Assembly (NCBI GenBank): GCA_963721435.1
Contig: CAVRJC010000006.1
Span: 496,001-560,000 of the forward strand
Length of the DNA: 64,000 bases
Reading direction: 5' to 3'
From: CAVRJC01 sp963721435
GTDB lineage: Bacteria > Actinomycetota > Acidimicrobiia > IMCC26256 > DASPTH01
The position numbers and the translations under genes are program-made. Below, piece by piece: positions 17,375 to 26,192 of the stretch. How positions within the stretch are numbered: position 1 is the first letter of the stretch; every line of letters begins with the position of its first letter. Under the pieces are notes generated by a model. It searched no databases. It saw only the letters and a list, made by a program, of their open reading frames with translations, and was not told the DNA's origin.

Positions 17375-17931
17375 CCGAGCAGCAGGCGTACGACCTCGAG
17401 ACACTGTTGCTCCAGCTGCGCGAGTCGATCGACGCCGCACGCACGATGCCGATGTCGGCGTCGGTGCTCGTGAACCGCGACGAGGCGCTCGAGCTCCTCG
17501 ACGACGCGTTGCGCACCATGCCCGAGGAGCTCCGTCACGCGCGGTGGCTGCTCAAGGAGCGCGAGGAGTACCTCGCGCAGGCGCGCCGGGATGCGGAAGA
17601 CATCGTCGAGGCTGCGCGCGTGCAGGCCGAGCGCATGGTCGAGCGCACGGAGGTCGCACGCGAGGCGCGGCGCGTCGCGCAGCAGGTCGTGGCCCACGCG
17701 GAGGCCGACAGCCGGCGTCTCCGGCACGAGGCCGAGGACTACATCGACCAGAAGCTCGCGTCGTTCGAGGTGGTGCTCGACCGCACCATGCAGGCGGTGG
17801 TGAAGGGGCGTGAGCAGCTCCAGGCGGTCGTCGAGCCGCTGCCGCAAGCTCCGCCCGACGGCGGTGTCGGCGACCTCGAGCGCATCTACGACGACGACGA
17901 TTCGCCCATTTTCGACCAGGACGACCTGTAA
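17371..17931 (+). CDS. SepIVA-like DivIVA-domain coiled-coil protein
   Basis: 186 residues, mostly alpha-helical coiled coil (about 55-150), with an acidic tail (YDDDDSPIFDQDD). The gene lies between coaD and DUF177-rpmF-rnc-mutM; Mycobacterium has the DivIVA-like septation factor SepIVA (Rv2927c) beside DUF177, rnc and mutM. The N-terminal block (MPMSASVLVNRDEALELLDD) resembles that family. The expected role is in cell division or polar growth at the membrane, inferred from position and coiled coil. An ATP-synthase b-subunit-like match would be superficial. Confidence 0.7.
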   Translation: MTEQQAYDLETLLLQLRESIDAARTMPMSASVLVNRDEALELLDDALRTMPEELRHARWLLKEREEYLAQARRDAEDIVEAARVQAERMVERTEVAREARRVAQQVVAHAEADSRRLRHEAEDYIDQKLASFEVVLDRTMQAVVKGREQLQAVVEPLPQAPPDGGVGDLERIYDDDDSPIFDQDDL

Positions 17932-17962
17932 AGGTGGTTCCCGCCCTCTCGGGGGCGCCTGC

Positions 17963-17968
17963 TATTCT
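17963..17968 (+). promoter_or_regulatory. Predicted -10 box (TATTCT) of the DUF177-rpmF unit
   Basis: TATTCT follows a short GC hairpin (CGCCC/GGGCG, 17942-17957) that may end the SepIVA-like transcript. A TTCCCG sequence 19 bases upstream is a weak -35 candidate. The DUF177 start is about 130 bases downstream. Confidence 0.3.
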
Positions 17969-18101
17969 CATGCGTCCCGGTCACCGGTAGGTCACGCGCC
18001 CAAGGTCATCTGCGCAACGTGAGCTGCGCAACCGGCTCGGGATCGGGCTCGGTGCGGGTCCGACCCTTCAGAATCCGCACAGCTTCAGGCCGCACATCAT
18101 C

Positions 18102-18596
18102 ATGAGCGCACTCCGCATCGACGTCGCCGATCTGCTCGCCCACCGTGGCGCGCGCCGTGTCGTGCGCCTCGAGGCCCCGGTCGACGGCCTGGCCGTCAGC
18201 GGCGTGCGGATCGACGCGCCACTGGTGCTCGACCTCCTGCTCGAGCGCGTCCCCGAGGGGATCGTGGTCCGGGGCACCGTGCACGCCCGGTGGGACGCCG
18301 AGTGCGGCGTCTGCCTGCGCGACCTCGCGGCCGAGATCGACGTGACCGTGAACGAGCTGTTCCAGACGGTCCCGATCGACGGCGAGACCTACCCCATCGA
18401 CGGCCACGAGCTCGATCTCGACCAGCTCGTGCGCGACGCGGTGCTGCTCGACCTGCCGCTCGTGCCCACGTGCGACAGTCTCGGGCTGTCCGACTGTGCG
18501 CCCGCGATCCCGCTGGCCGAGCCACTGCAGCCCGACGTCACCGACGACGCGCCCGCCGACCCCCGCTGGGCCGCGCTCTCCGAGCTCGAGCTCTGA
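18102..18596 (+). CDS. DUF177 (YceD-type) protein
   Basis: 164 residues matching the DUF177 family, whose bacterial and plant members are linked to 23S rRNA accumulation. Visible are RRVVRLEAPVDGL, the central VRGTVHARWDAECGVCLRD with the conserved Cys pair, and the acidic ELDLDQLVRDAVLLDLP block. It precedes rpmF (L32), the standard pairing across bacteria, with 61 bases between them. The function is inferred from family and context. Confidence 0.85.
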   Translation: MSALRIDVADLLAHRGARRVVRLEAPVDGLAVSGVRIDAPLVLDLLLERVPEGIVVRGTVHARWDAECGVCLRDLAAEIDVTVNELFQTVPIDGETYPIDGHELDLDQLVRDAVLLDLPLVPTCDSLGLSDCAPAIPLAEPLQPDVTDDAPADPRWAALSELEL

Positions 18597-18599
18597 TCC

Positions 18600-18632
18600 C
18601 CAGATCTCGACCTGATCTCCACCTGATCTCCA
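18600..18632 (+). repeat. Three 11-bp tandem repeats in the rpmF leader
   Basis: Two exact copies of CCTGATCTCCA (18611-18621, 18622-18632) are preceded by a degenerate copy at 18600-18610. They lie in the DUF177-rpmF gap; no function is evident. Confidence 0.6.
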
Positions 18633-18657
18633 CCACCCTGGCCACCGAGGAGCCACG

Positions 18658-18837
18658 ATGCCTGTCCCGAAGCGAAAGACCCCCAGAGCCAAGACGCGCC
18701 AACGGCGTGCGTCCAACTGGCGTCTTGCCGCCCCTGCCCGCTCGACCTGCCCGCACTGTGGCGCGGTCAAGCAGCCGCACATCGTGTGCAGCAACTGCGG
18801 CTGGTACGGAGGACGTCAGGTGATCGACGTCGAGTAG
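18658..18837 (+). CDS. rpmF: 50S ribosomal protein L32
   Basis: 59-residue large-subunit protein. It starts MPVPKRKTPRAKTRQRRA and carries a zinc-ribbon pair, CPHC and CSNC, followed by YGGRQVI. The ATG is preceded by a GGAG at 18649-18652. It lies directly after DUF177 and before plsX, the conserved rpmF-plsX order that couples ribosome and membrane lipid synthesis. Confidence 0.95.
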   Translation: MPVPKRKTPRAKTRQRRASNWRLAAPARSTCPHCGAVKQPHIVCSNCGWYGGRQVIDVE

Positions 18838-18905
18838 GCGCCGATGAGACGCAGCGGAGGCGTGGGCGGACGCCCGGGACGCCGGAGCGGAGTCGACCAG
18901 AAGAG

Positions 18906-19892
18906 ATGAGCGCGACCATCGCCGTCGACGCCATGGGCGGCGACCGCGCGCCCGCGGAGATCGTGGCCGGCGCGGTCCAGGCGGCTGAAGAGCTCGGTGT
19001 CCGCGTGCTGCTCGTCGGCCGGCCCGACGCGGTGGAGCCGCTGCTCCCGTCCGACGCGCGCAGCGTCGACCTCGTCGCGGCCGGCGACGTCGTCGAGATG
19101 CACGAGCCGGCCACGGTGGTGCGCCGCAAGAAGGACGCCTCGGTCGTGCAGTGCGCGCAGCTCGTGAAGGACGGCAAGGCCGACGCCATGGTCGGGGCGG
19201 GCAACACCGGCGCCACGATGGCGGCCGCGCTCCTGCGCATGGGCCGGATCCGTGGCATCGCGCGCCCCGCGATCGCCGCCCCGATCCCGGTGCCCGGGTA
19301 CGGCGCGCAGATCCTGGTCGACGCCGGCGCCACCGTCGACTGCGCGCCCGAGTGGCTCGTGCAGTTCGCGTTCATGGGCCGGGCCTACGCCCGCACGCGC
19401 CTCGGCGTCGCGGAGCCCACCGTCGGCCTGCTGTCGAACGGCGAGGAGCCCAGCAAGGGCGATTCGCTCCGCAAGGACGTCCACAAGCTGCTGGCGCCGG
19501 AGCCCTGGTTCGTCGGGAACGTCGAGGGCCGCGACCTGCTGCATCCCGGCGTGAACGTCGTCGTCACGGACGGCTTCAACGGCAACATCGCGCTGAAGTC
19601 GATCGAAGGCGCGATCAAGGCCATGGTCGGTCTCGTCGCCGCAGTGTTCGAATCCACCCCTGAGACGCGTGAGGCGGGCAAGATCATCCTGCCGTTGCTC
19701 AACGAGGCCGCCCAGCAGGTCGATCCCGACTACGTCGGCGGCTCGTTGCTCCTCGGCGTGCAGGGGGTGTGCGTGATCGCGCATGGGTCGTCGGGCGCGC
19801 TGGCAATCCGCAACGCGGTCGAGCGTGCGGTCGAGGCCGTCGACGCCGACATCGTCGGACAGATCGGGGAGGCAGTGCCGAATGCCGGCTGA
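18906..19892 (+). CDS. plsX: Phosphate acyltransferase PlsX
   Basis: 328-residue peripheral membrane enzyme that turns acyl-ACP into acyl-phosphate for phospholipid synthesis. Family marks: TIAVDAMGGDRAP at the N-terminus, MVGAGNTGATMAAALLRMGRI, and VVTDGFNGNIALKSIEG. The ATG at 18906 gives the standard MxxxxIAVDAMGGD start; upstream in-frame sequence overlaps rpmF. acpP begins inside its last codons (ATG 19882), so the carrier protein is co-translated with an enzyme that uses acyl-ACP. Confidence 0.95.
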   Translation: MSATIAVDAMGGDRAPAEIVAGAVQAAEELGVRVLLVGRPDAVEPLLPSDARSVDLVAAGDVVEMHEPATVVRRKKDASVVQCAQLVKDGKADAMVGAGNTGATMAAALLRMGRIRGIARPAIAAPIPVPGYGAQILVDAGATVDCAPEWLVQFAFMGRAYARTRLGVAEPTVGLLSNGEEPSKGDSLRKDVHKLLAPEPWFVGNVEGRDLLHPGVNVVVTDGFNGNIALKSIEGAIKAMVGLVAAVFESTPETREAGKIILPLLNEAAQQVDPDYVGGSLLLGVQGVCVIAHGSSGALAIRNAVERAVEAVDADIVGQIGEAVPNAG

Positions 19893-20181
19893 AACACACG
19901 TGGAGCGCAACCCGATCGGCCCGGACGACGTCCTCGCCATCATCCGGGACCGTCTCGCCGAGATCCTCGAGATCGACGAAGACCGCATCACGCGGGAGTC
20001 GAGGTTCGCCGAGGACCTCGAAGCCGACTCGCTCGCGCTCATCGAGCTCGTGGAGGCGCTCGAGCAGGAGCTCGGTGAGCGCACCGTGGGCTTCTCCATC
20101 GACGACGAAGACCTCGGCGACCTCCTGACGGTCGGCGACGCGGTCGACTACGTGATGCAGCGGCTCGGCACGGTGAGTTGA
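19882..20181 (+). CDS. acpP: Acyl carrier protein
   Basis: 99 residues; helical carrier with the phosphopantetheine attachment serine in EADSLALIELVEAL. The N-terminus is about 15 residues longer than E. coli ACP (PAETHVERNPIG); GTG 19900 is a possible later start. It overlaps plsX by 11 bases and precedes rnc, the order plsX-acpP-rnc found in many bacteria but here without fabD, fabG or fabF. Confidence 0.9.
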   Translation: MPAETHVERNPIGPDDVLAIIRDRLAEILEIDEDRITRESRFAEDLEADSLALIELVEALEQELGERTVGFSIDDEDLGDLLTVGDAVDYVMQRLGTVS

Positions 20182-20185
20182 TCCC

Positions 20186-20962
20186 GTGAGCGCGATCGGC
20201 GGTGCCACGACCTCGGCCGAGGTTGATGCGCGACTGCAGCTCGCGCTCGGGTGGACCTTCCAGGACCACTCGCTCCTCGACCGCGCGCTCACGCACCGGT
20301 CGTTCTGCTCCGAGCACAACGTCGAAGCGTCGAACGAGCGCCTCGAGTTCCTCGGTGACAGCGTGCTCGGCTTCGTCGTGACCACGTTCGTGTACGACGA
20401 GTACCCCGCGCTGCCCGAGGGTGAGCTCGCGAAGCTGCGGGCGACGGTCGTCAGCGCGGAGACCCTCGCCGAGGTCGCCAACGAGATCGACCTGGGCGCC
20501 GCGCTGCGCCTGGGCAAGGGCGAGGACTCGTCGGGTGGCCGCGCCAAGTCGTCGATCCTCGCCGACGCGATGGAAGCCGTCATCGCCGCGGTGTACCTCG
20601 ACGGCGGGCTCGAGCCGGCCGCGCGCGTCGTGCTCGCGTCGCTCGAAGGACGGATCCGCGAGCAGGCGATCGGCCCCGGCGGCGGCGACTACAAGACGCG
20701 CCTGCAGGAGCTCGCGGCGCGCCGCGTCGATCAGCTGCCGCGCTACATCGTGCGTCACGAGGGCCCCGATCACAACAAGCGGTTCTTCGCGACGGTGCTG
20801 CTGGGCGGCGAGCCCTACGGCGAAGGCGAAGGGCGCTCCAAGAAGGCGGCCGAGCAGGCCGCTGCTCGCGTCGCATGGGAACGGCTCCACGCCGTCGACG
20901 ACGAGAGCGCCGCCGGTGCGCAAGCGAGTGTGGACGCCGCGACCGGAGAACCCGATGCCTGA
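20186..20962 (+). CDS. rnc: Ribonuclease III
   Basis: 258-residue double-strand-specific endoribonuclease that processes rRNA and mRNA. The catalytic signature NERLEFLGDSVLG is intact, with the second acidic cluster in ILADAMEAVIAAVYLDGG; the C-terminal double-stranded RNA-binding domain includes DYKTRLQELAARR and GRSKKAAEQAAARVAWERL. GTG start four bases after acpP. Its end overlaps mutM by eight bases. Confidence 0.95.
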   Translation: MSAIGGATTSAEVDARLQLALGWTFQDHSLLDRALTHRSFCSEHNVEASNERLEFLGDSVLGFVVTTFVYDEYPALPEGELAKLRATVVSAETLAEVANEIDLGAALRLGKGEDSSGGRAKSSILADAMEAVIAAVYLDGGLEPAARVVLASLEGRIREQAIGPGGGDYKTRLQELAARRVDQLPRYIVRHEGPDHNKRFFATVLLGGEPYGEGEGRSKKAAEQAAARVAWERLHAVDDESAAGAQASVDAATGEPDA

Positions 20963-21794
20963 GCTCCCCGAAGTCGAAGTGATCCGACGCGATCTCGAGC
21001 GTGAGGTCGTCGGCAAGAAGATCAAGTCGGTCGAGGTCGACGGCATGCGTGCCGTGCGCCGTCACCACAACCGCAAGCAGTTCACATCCCGACTCGTCGG
21101 CAAGAAGATCGTCGGCGTCGAACGTCGTGGCAAGTACCTCCTCCTGAAGCTCGACGGCGACGACGTGCTCGTCGTGCACCTCGGCATGTCGGGGCAGTTG
21201 CTGCGGGCCAAGACCTCGCGCGACCCGATGACGAAGCACACGCACGTCGTGATCACGTTCACGCAGGGAGGCCAGCTGCGGTTCGTCGACCCGCGCACGT
21301 TCGGCGAGATGTTCGTCACCGAGCTCGATCAGGTCGAGAAGCAGGTCACCGAGCTCGCGCACCTCGGGCTCGACCCGCTCGAGACCGCGCTCTCGTGGGA
21401 GTACTTCGGCAACCTGATCGCCGATCGCCACGGCAAGCTGAAGCCCTTGCTCATGGACCAGAAGTTCATCGCCGGCATCGGCAACATCTACAGCGACGAG
21501 ATCCTCTGGGGTGCGGGGCTGCGCTGGGACCGCATGAGCGACTCCCTCACCGCGCAAGAGGTGCGGCGCCTGTACCGGGCGATGATGGAGACGTTGCAGG
21601 AAGCGGTGAAGCACCGCGGGTCGTCGCTCGCCGACGAGCAGTACGTCGATCTGTTCGGTCGCCCCGGCGAGTTCCAGCAGTTCCACAACGTGTACGCGCG
21701 CGAGGGTGAGGCGTGCCCGCGCTGCCGCCACCTGGTCGTGCGCGAGCGCTACGCCGGCCGCTCCACCTTCTACTGCTCCGCGTGCCAGGTGTAG
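20955..21794 (+). CDS. mutM: Formamidopyrimidine-DNA glycosylase
   Basis: 279-residue base-excision repair enzyme removing oxidised purines such as 8-oxoguanine, with AP-lyase activity. The catalytic N-terminal PELPEVE (after Met removal) is intact, along with LGMSGQL, FVDPRTFG, the H2TH region (IAGIGNIYSDEILW) and a C-terminal zinc finger with CPRC and CSAC. The start overlaps rnc; the acylphosphatase gene overlaps its end. Confidence 0.96.
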   Translation: MPELPEVEVIRRDLEREVVGKKIKSVEVDGMRAVRRHHNRKQFTSRLVGKKIVGVERRGKYLLLKLDGDDVLVVHLGMSGQLLRAKTSRDPMTKHTHVVITFTQGGQLRFVDPRTFGEMFVTELDQVEKQVTELAHLGLDPLETALSWEYFGNLIADRHGKLKPLLMDQKFIAGIGNIYSDEILWGAGLRWDRMSDSLTAQEVRRLYRAMMETLQEAVKHRGSSLADEQYVDLFGRPGEFQQFHNVYAREGEACPRCRHLVVRERYAGRSTFYCSACQV

Positions 21795-22069
21795 CCGCCG
21801 GTCGGAAGCGGGTGCGCGTGTTCGTGTCGGGACGCGTGCAGGGCGTGTGGTTCCGCGGCGCGTGCCAGGAGCAGGCGCACGCATCCGGGGTGACGGGCTG
21901 GGTGCGCAACGCGTACGACGGTCGCGTGGAGGCGGTGTTCGAAGGGCCGGAGGCGGCCGTCGACCGTATGGTGGCGTGGTGCCACGAGGGGCCGCGTCAC
22001 GCGGACGTGACGCGCGTCGACGTGCAGGTCGAGACGCCGACGGGCGAGTCGGGCTTCCAGGTGCGGTGA
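21782..22069 (+). CDS. acyP: Acylphosphatase
   Basis: 95-residue ferredoxin-like hydrolase of acyl-phosphates. The signature GRVQGVWFRGACQEQA has the catalytic Arg, and GVTGWVRNAYDGRVEAVFEG has the catalytic Asn. GTG 21782 overlaps the mutM stop; GTG 21812 (before VFVSGRVQG) is a possible shorter start. The mutM-acyP-smc order is shared by many actinobacteria. Confidence 0.9.
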   Translation: MPGVAAGRKRVRVFVSGRVQGVWFRGACQEQAHASGVTGWVRNAYDGRVEAVFEGPEAAVDRMVAWCHEGPRHADVTRVDVQVETPTGESGFQVR

Positions 22070-22181
22070 TGGGTCGCGCAATTGCGCGCCAGGCGCACAA
22101 GGATGTGTCCCATCAGGAGTTCACAGCTGGGCGCGATCGAGAGTGACGCCTGCTTGCCGCGGGATCGGGGGTGGGCCTCGC

Positions 22182-22187
22182 TACGAT
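22182..22187 (+). promoter_or_regulatory. Predicted -10 box (TACGAT) upstream of smc
   Basis: TACGAT lies 52 bases before the smc GTG; the leader carries an AAGGGGAG ribosome-binding site. No well-spaced -35 box was seen (TTGCCG is 22 bases upstream). Confidence 0.3.
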
Positions 22188-22239
22188 CCGGCGCAAGCGC
22201 CCAATCACCGAAGCCGAGCCCACAAGGGGAGCCGCCCGC

Positions 22240-25132
22240 GTGTTCCTGAAGTCGCTGACCCTTCGGGGCTTCAAGTCGTTCGCAGACAAGACCGTGCTCG
22301 AGTTCGAGCCGGGTGTCACGGTGGTGGTGGGGCCCAACGGTTCCGGCAAGTCGAACCTGGTCGACGCGGTGGCGTGGGTGCTCGGTGCCCAGGGCCCCCG
22401 CACCCTGCGCGGCGGGAAGATGGACGACGTCATCTTCGTCGGCACCCCCGACCGCCCTGCGCTCGGGCGGGCCGAGGTGTCGCTCACCATCGACAACACC
22501 GCGGGCCTGCTGCCGATCGAGTTCTCCGAGGTCACGATCACGCGCACCTTGTTCCGCGCGGGTGACTCCGAGTACCAGATCAACGGTGCGCCCTGCCGCC
22601 TGCTCGACATCCAGGAGCTGCTGTCCGACAGCGGCATCGGCCGCCAGCAGCACGTGATCGTCGGGCAGGGCCAGCTCGACGCGGTGCTGAACTCACGCCC
22701 CGAGGATCGCCGCGCCATCGTCGAGGAAGCGGCCGGGATCCTGAAGTACCGCAAGCGGCGCGAGCGCGCCGAGCGCCGGCTCGAGTCCACGGAGGGCAAC
22801 CTGCTCCGGCTGAACGACCTGCTGCGCGAGGTGCGCCGGCAACTCACGCCGTTGCAGCGACAGGCCGACGCGGCACGCCGTCACGGTGGGATCGTCGAAG
22901 AGCTGCGCGCGATCCGGCTCCACCTCGCCGGGCACGAGATCGGCGGGCTGCAGACGCGTATCGAGCGGCTGCGCGACGCCCGCGCCGAGCACCGGCAGCG
23001 CGAGACCGAGCTGCGGGAGCGCCTCCGCACCCTCGACGTCGCGGTGCTCGACGCCGAGCACACCCTCGGTGCCATGGGCGACGACGCGCTCGCCGACGCG
23101 CTGGTGCTCGTCGAATCGATGCGTGAGCGCGCACGTGGGCTCGACGCGCTGGTCGCGGAGAAGCGACGCGGGCGTCGAACGGCAGCTCGCGGCCGCGGCC
23201 GACGAAGGCGTGGTCGAGACGCTCGTCGCCGATGCGGGTGCACTGCACGAGGAGCTCGAGAGCACCGACGCGACGCTCGCGTCCCTCACCGCAGGACCGC
23301 AAGATGTCGAAGCGGCCGACGCGCAGCTGCGGACGGTCGACGAGCAATGGCGCGCCGCCGAAGCCGAGGCCACGCGTTGGAAGGCGCGCGCCGACGCGCT
23401 CGACCTCGGGCTGAGCGAGGCGCGCGCTGCGGCCGGCGTCGAGCACGTTGCCGACATCGAGGGTGTGGTCGGCCCGCTGGTCGACCTACTGGAGATCGAC
23501 GCCGGTGCCGAAGCCGCCGTCGCTGCCGCGCTGGGCGATGCGATGCGCGCGGTCGTCGTGCAGAGCGGCGACGCCGCCGCGGCCGCGGTGGAGCGGTTGC
23601 ACGAAGGGGACGCCCGCGGCCTGCTGCTCGTGGTCGACGCGTTGGCGGCGCCCGCGCAGCCGCGGCTCGTCCCGCCGGGCGCGCGTCCGCTGATCGATCT
23701 GGTGCACGCGAGCGTCCCGGGGCTGGAGCAGGCGCTCGGGCATCTGCTCTCGGGCGTGGTGCTCGTCGATGCCGGGTGGCGCACCGCGTTGGAGCACGCG
23801 CTCGCCCATCCTGATCTCGTCGTGCTCACTCCGGGCGGCGACCGGCTCGGAGGGCGGGCGCCGTGGCGGATCAGCGCGGGGAACGCGGCTGCGGTCACGC
23901 AGGCCGCGTTCGAGGAGGCCGTCGCCCACACGGCGAGCGCCGAGATCGCGCGCGCCGAGGCGGCACGCGCCGTCGAGGAGGCGCGCGCCGCGCTCGAAGC
24001 CGCCCGCGTTCATGCCGTCGAGCGCACCACGCTCGAGCAGCGGCGCATGATGCTCGCGGAGCGTCTCGTCGCGATCGAGGCCCGGCTCTCGTCGCTCGAT
24101 CCCGACGCGCAGGCGCGCGCGGAGCGCGCACGGGCCGGGCTCGTGGCCCAGGCACGTGACTACGCCGCGATCGCCGAGCGCTTCACCGACTACCTGACGC
24201 GCGTGGGTGAGCTGCACGCACGGTTGCGCGAGCGTCGTCGGGAGCAGTCCGAAGCTGCCCGCGCGTCGGCCGAGCAGCTCGACGCGTTGCGCAAGGAGCG
24301 CGGCGCGCTGGAGCGGAGCCTCACCGAGGTCCAGGAGCTGAGCCGGCGCGCCGAGGTCGACGACGCCGAGACGCGCCTGCGTCTCGAGACTGCGGTCGAG
24401 CGGCTGCGTGCCGAGTACGACGTCGAGCCCGCGGTCGCACTGGACGCGCCCGCGCCGACCGCTCCGGAAGGCACCACCCTCGCGGGACGCGCGCGCGACC
24501 TCGAGCGCGAGCTGCGGATCATGGGCCCGATCAACCCGTTGGCACTCGAGGAGCACGACGCGCTCCAGGAGCGCCACGCGTTCCTCCAGGAGCAGCTCGA
24601 AGACGTCAAGGGCAGCCGTCGCGAGCTGGCGCGCGTCATCAAGGCCGTCGACCGCGAGATCGTCACGGTCTTCAGCGCCGCGTTCGAAGACGTGAGCCGG
24701 AACTTCACCGACCTCTTCGCCACGCTGTTCCCCGGCGGCGCGGGCCGGCTGGTGCTCACCGATCCCGACGACCCGCTGAACACGGGGATCGAGATGGAAG
24801 CGCGCCCGTCCGGCAAGAACGTGCGCCGCCTGTCGCTGTTGTCGGGAGGCGAGCGCTCGCTCACCGCGCTGGCGTTCCTGTTCGGTGTGTTCCGCGCCCG
24901 GCCGTCGCCCTTCTACCTGATGGACGAAGTCGAGGCCGCGCTCGACGACGTGAACCTGCACCGATTCCTCGACCTCGTCCACGAGTTCCGCGACGAAGCG
25001 CAGCTCGTGATCGTGTCGCACCAGAAGCGCACGATGGAAGCGGCCGACTGCCTGTACGGCGTGTCGATGCCGCCGGGTGGCTCGAGCCGGGTCGTGAGCC
25101 AGCGCATCCGCGACGACCTGCAGGTGGGGTGA
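22240..25132 (+). CDS. smc: Chromosome segregation protein SMC, frameshifted near 23155-23175
   Basis: Chromosome-condensing ATPase of the SMC-ScpAB complex. The N-terminal head has FLKSLTLRGFKSFADKT and Walker A GPNGSGKSN; the hinge lies near 23440-23640 (DIEGVVGPLVDLLEID); the C-terminal head has LLSGGERSLTALAF and YLMDEVEAALDD. The frame breaks at about residue 308 (ALVAEKR), and the next frame resumes GVERQLAAAADEG. The span of 2893 bases implies one net extra base. The repaired protein would have about 963 residues, short for SMC (about 1150-1200), mainly in the N-terminal coil. GTG 22240 has an SD sequence; upstream in-frame sequence is unlike the family. Confidence 0.9.
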
Positions 25133-26118
25133 GTGGTGCGGTGACCCCCGCACTGGTGCTGGCGGCGGGCGCCAACGACGTCGGCCTCGTGGAGGCCTGC
25201 GGCGCGAAGGGCGAGCAGTCGTGGCTCTGCTCCACCACCTACCGCATCACCGGGAGTACCGAGGCGGCCGACGTCGCCGACGCGCTCTCGAAGCCGATCC
25301 GCATCATCGCGATCCTCGTGGTCGCGTGGATCGCGGTTCGGATCGCGCGGGGGCTGGTGAACCGGTTCGTGCAACACACGATCGGGGGCGTGGAGCGCAT
25401 CGCGGCCATCGGCTCGGGGATCTCGTTCGTCGACACGCAGCCGATGTCCGACGTCCGCCGGGCGCAGCGGGCGCGCACGATCGGCGCGGTGCTGCGGAGC
25501 CTGGCATCGATCCTGATCTGGTCGATCGCCGCGCTCACCATCCTCGAAGAGCTGGGCGTGAATCTCGCGCCGCTGCTCGCGGGCGCGGGTATCGCCGGCA
25601 TCGCGCTGGGCTTCGGTGCGCAGTCGCTCGTCAAGGACTTCGTCAGCGGCCTGTTCATGCTCTTGGAAGACCAGTTCGGCGTCGGTGACGTCATCGACAC
25701 CGGTGTCGCGACCGGCACCGTCGAAGGCGTCGCGCTCCGCACCACACGGCTGCGCGATGCCGACGGCGTGGTCTGGCACGTGCCCAACGGCGTGATCGTC
25801 CGCGTGGGGAACAAGTCGCAGCAGTGGTCGCGCGCGCTCGTCGACATCGCGATCGCGTACGAAGCGGACGTGACGGCCGCGACCGACGTGATCCGTCAGG
25901 CCTCGCGTGATCTCTGGCACGACCCCGAGTTCTCGTCGGTCATCATCGCGGAGCCCCTGGTGCTCGGCGTCGAATCGCTCACCCCCGGCGGTGTGATCGT
26001 GCGGATCACTGCACGCACCCGTCCGCAGGAGCAGTTCGGGGTGGAGCGCGAGCTCCGGGTCAGGGTCAAAGCGGCGCTCGAGGCCGCCGGCATCCCCGCC
26101 CCGGCACCCACGGCCTGA
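25129..26118 (+). CDS. MscS-family mechanosensitive channel
   Basis: 329-residue membrane protein. Transmembrane segments lie at about 57-75 and 120-140, and the pore helix region AGIAGIALGFGAQSLVKDFVSG is the MscS TM3 signature. It is followed by the beta domain (LLEDQFGVGDVI, VPNGVIVRVGNKS) and the C-terminal alpha/beta vestibule. It should gate under membrane tension and release solutes. Start GTG overlaps the smc stop (GTGA), so the two are coupled. Its position between smc and ftsY is unusual. Confidence 0.88.
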   Translation: MSGAVTPALVLAAGANDVGLVEACGAKGEQSWLCSTTYRITGSTEAADVADALSKPIRIIAILVVAWIAVRIARGLVNRFVQHTIGGVERIAAIGSGISFVDTQPMSDVRRAQRARTIGAVLRSLASILIWSIAALTILEELGVNLAPLLAGAGIAGIALGFGAQSLVKDFVSGLFMLLEDQFGVGDVIDTGVATGTVEGVALRTTRLRDADGVVWHVPNGVIVRVGNKSQQWSRALVDIAIAYEADVTAATDVIRQASRDLWHDPEFSSVIIAEPLVLGVESLTPGGVIVRITARTRPQEQFGVERELRVRVKAALEAAGIPAPAPTA

Positions 26119-26192
26119 CTCGCCCGACCGGTCGAAGGGGCGCAGACAGGGTCGCGTAGAGTCGCGGGCTCGCTCCCACACGCAGGTTCGTC

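Noticed and set aside
22171..22239. An upstream in-frame start of smc
   Set aside because: The added residues are unlike SMC N-termini, and an AAGGGGAG site lies just before GTG 22240.
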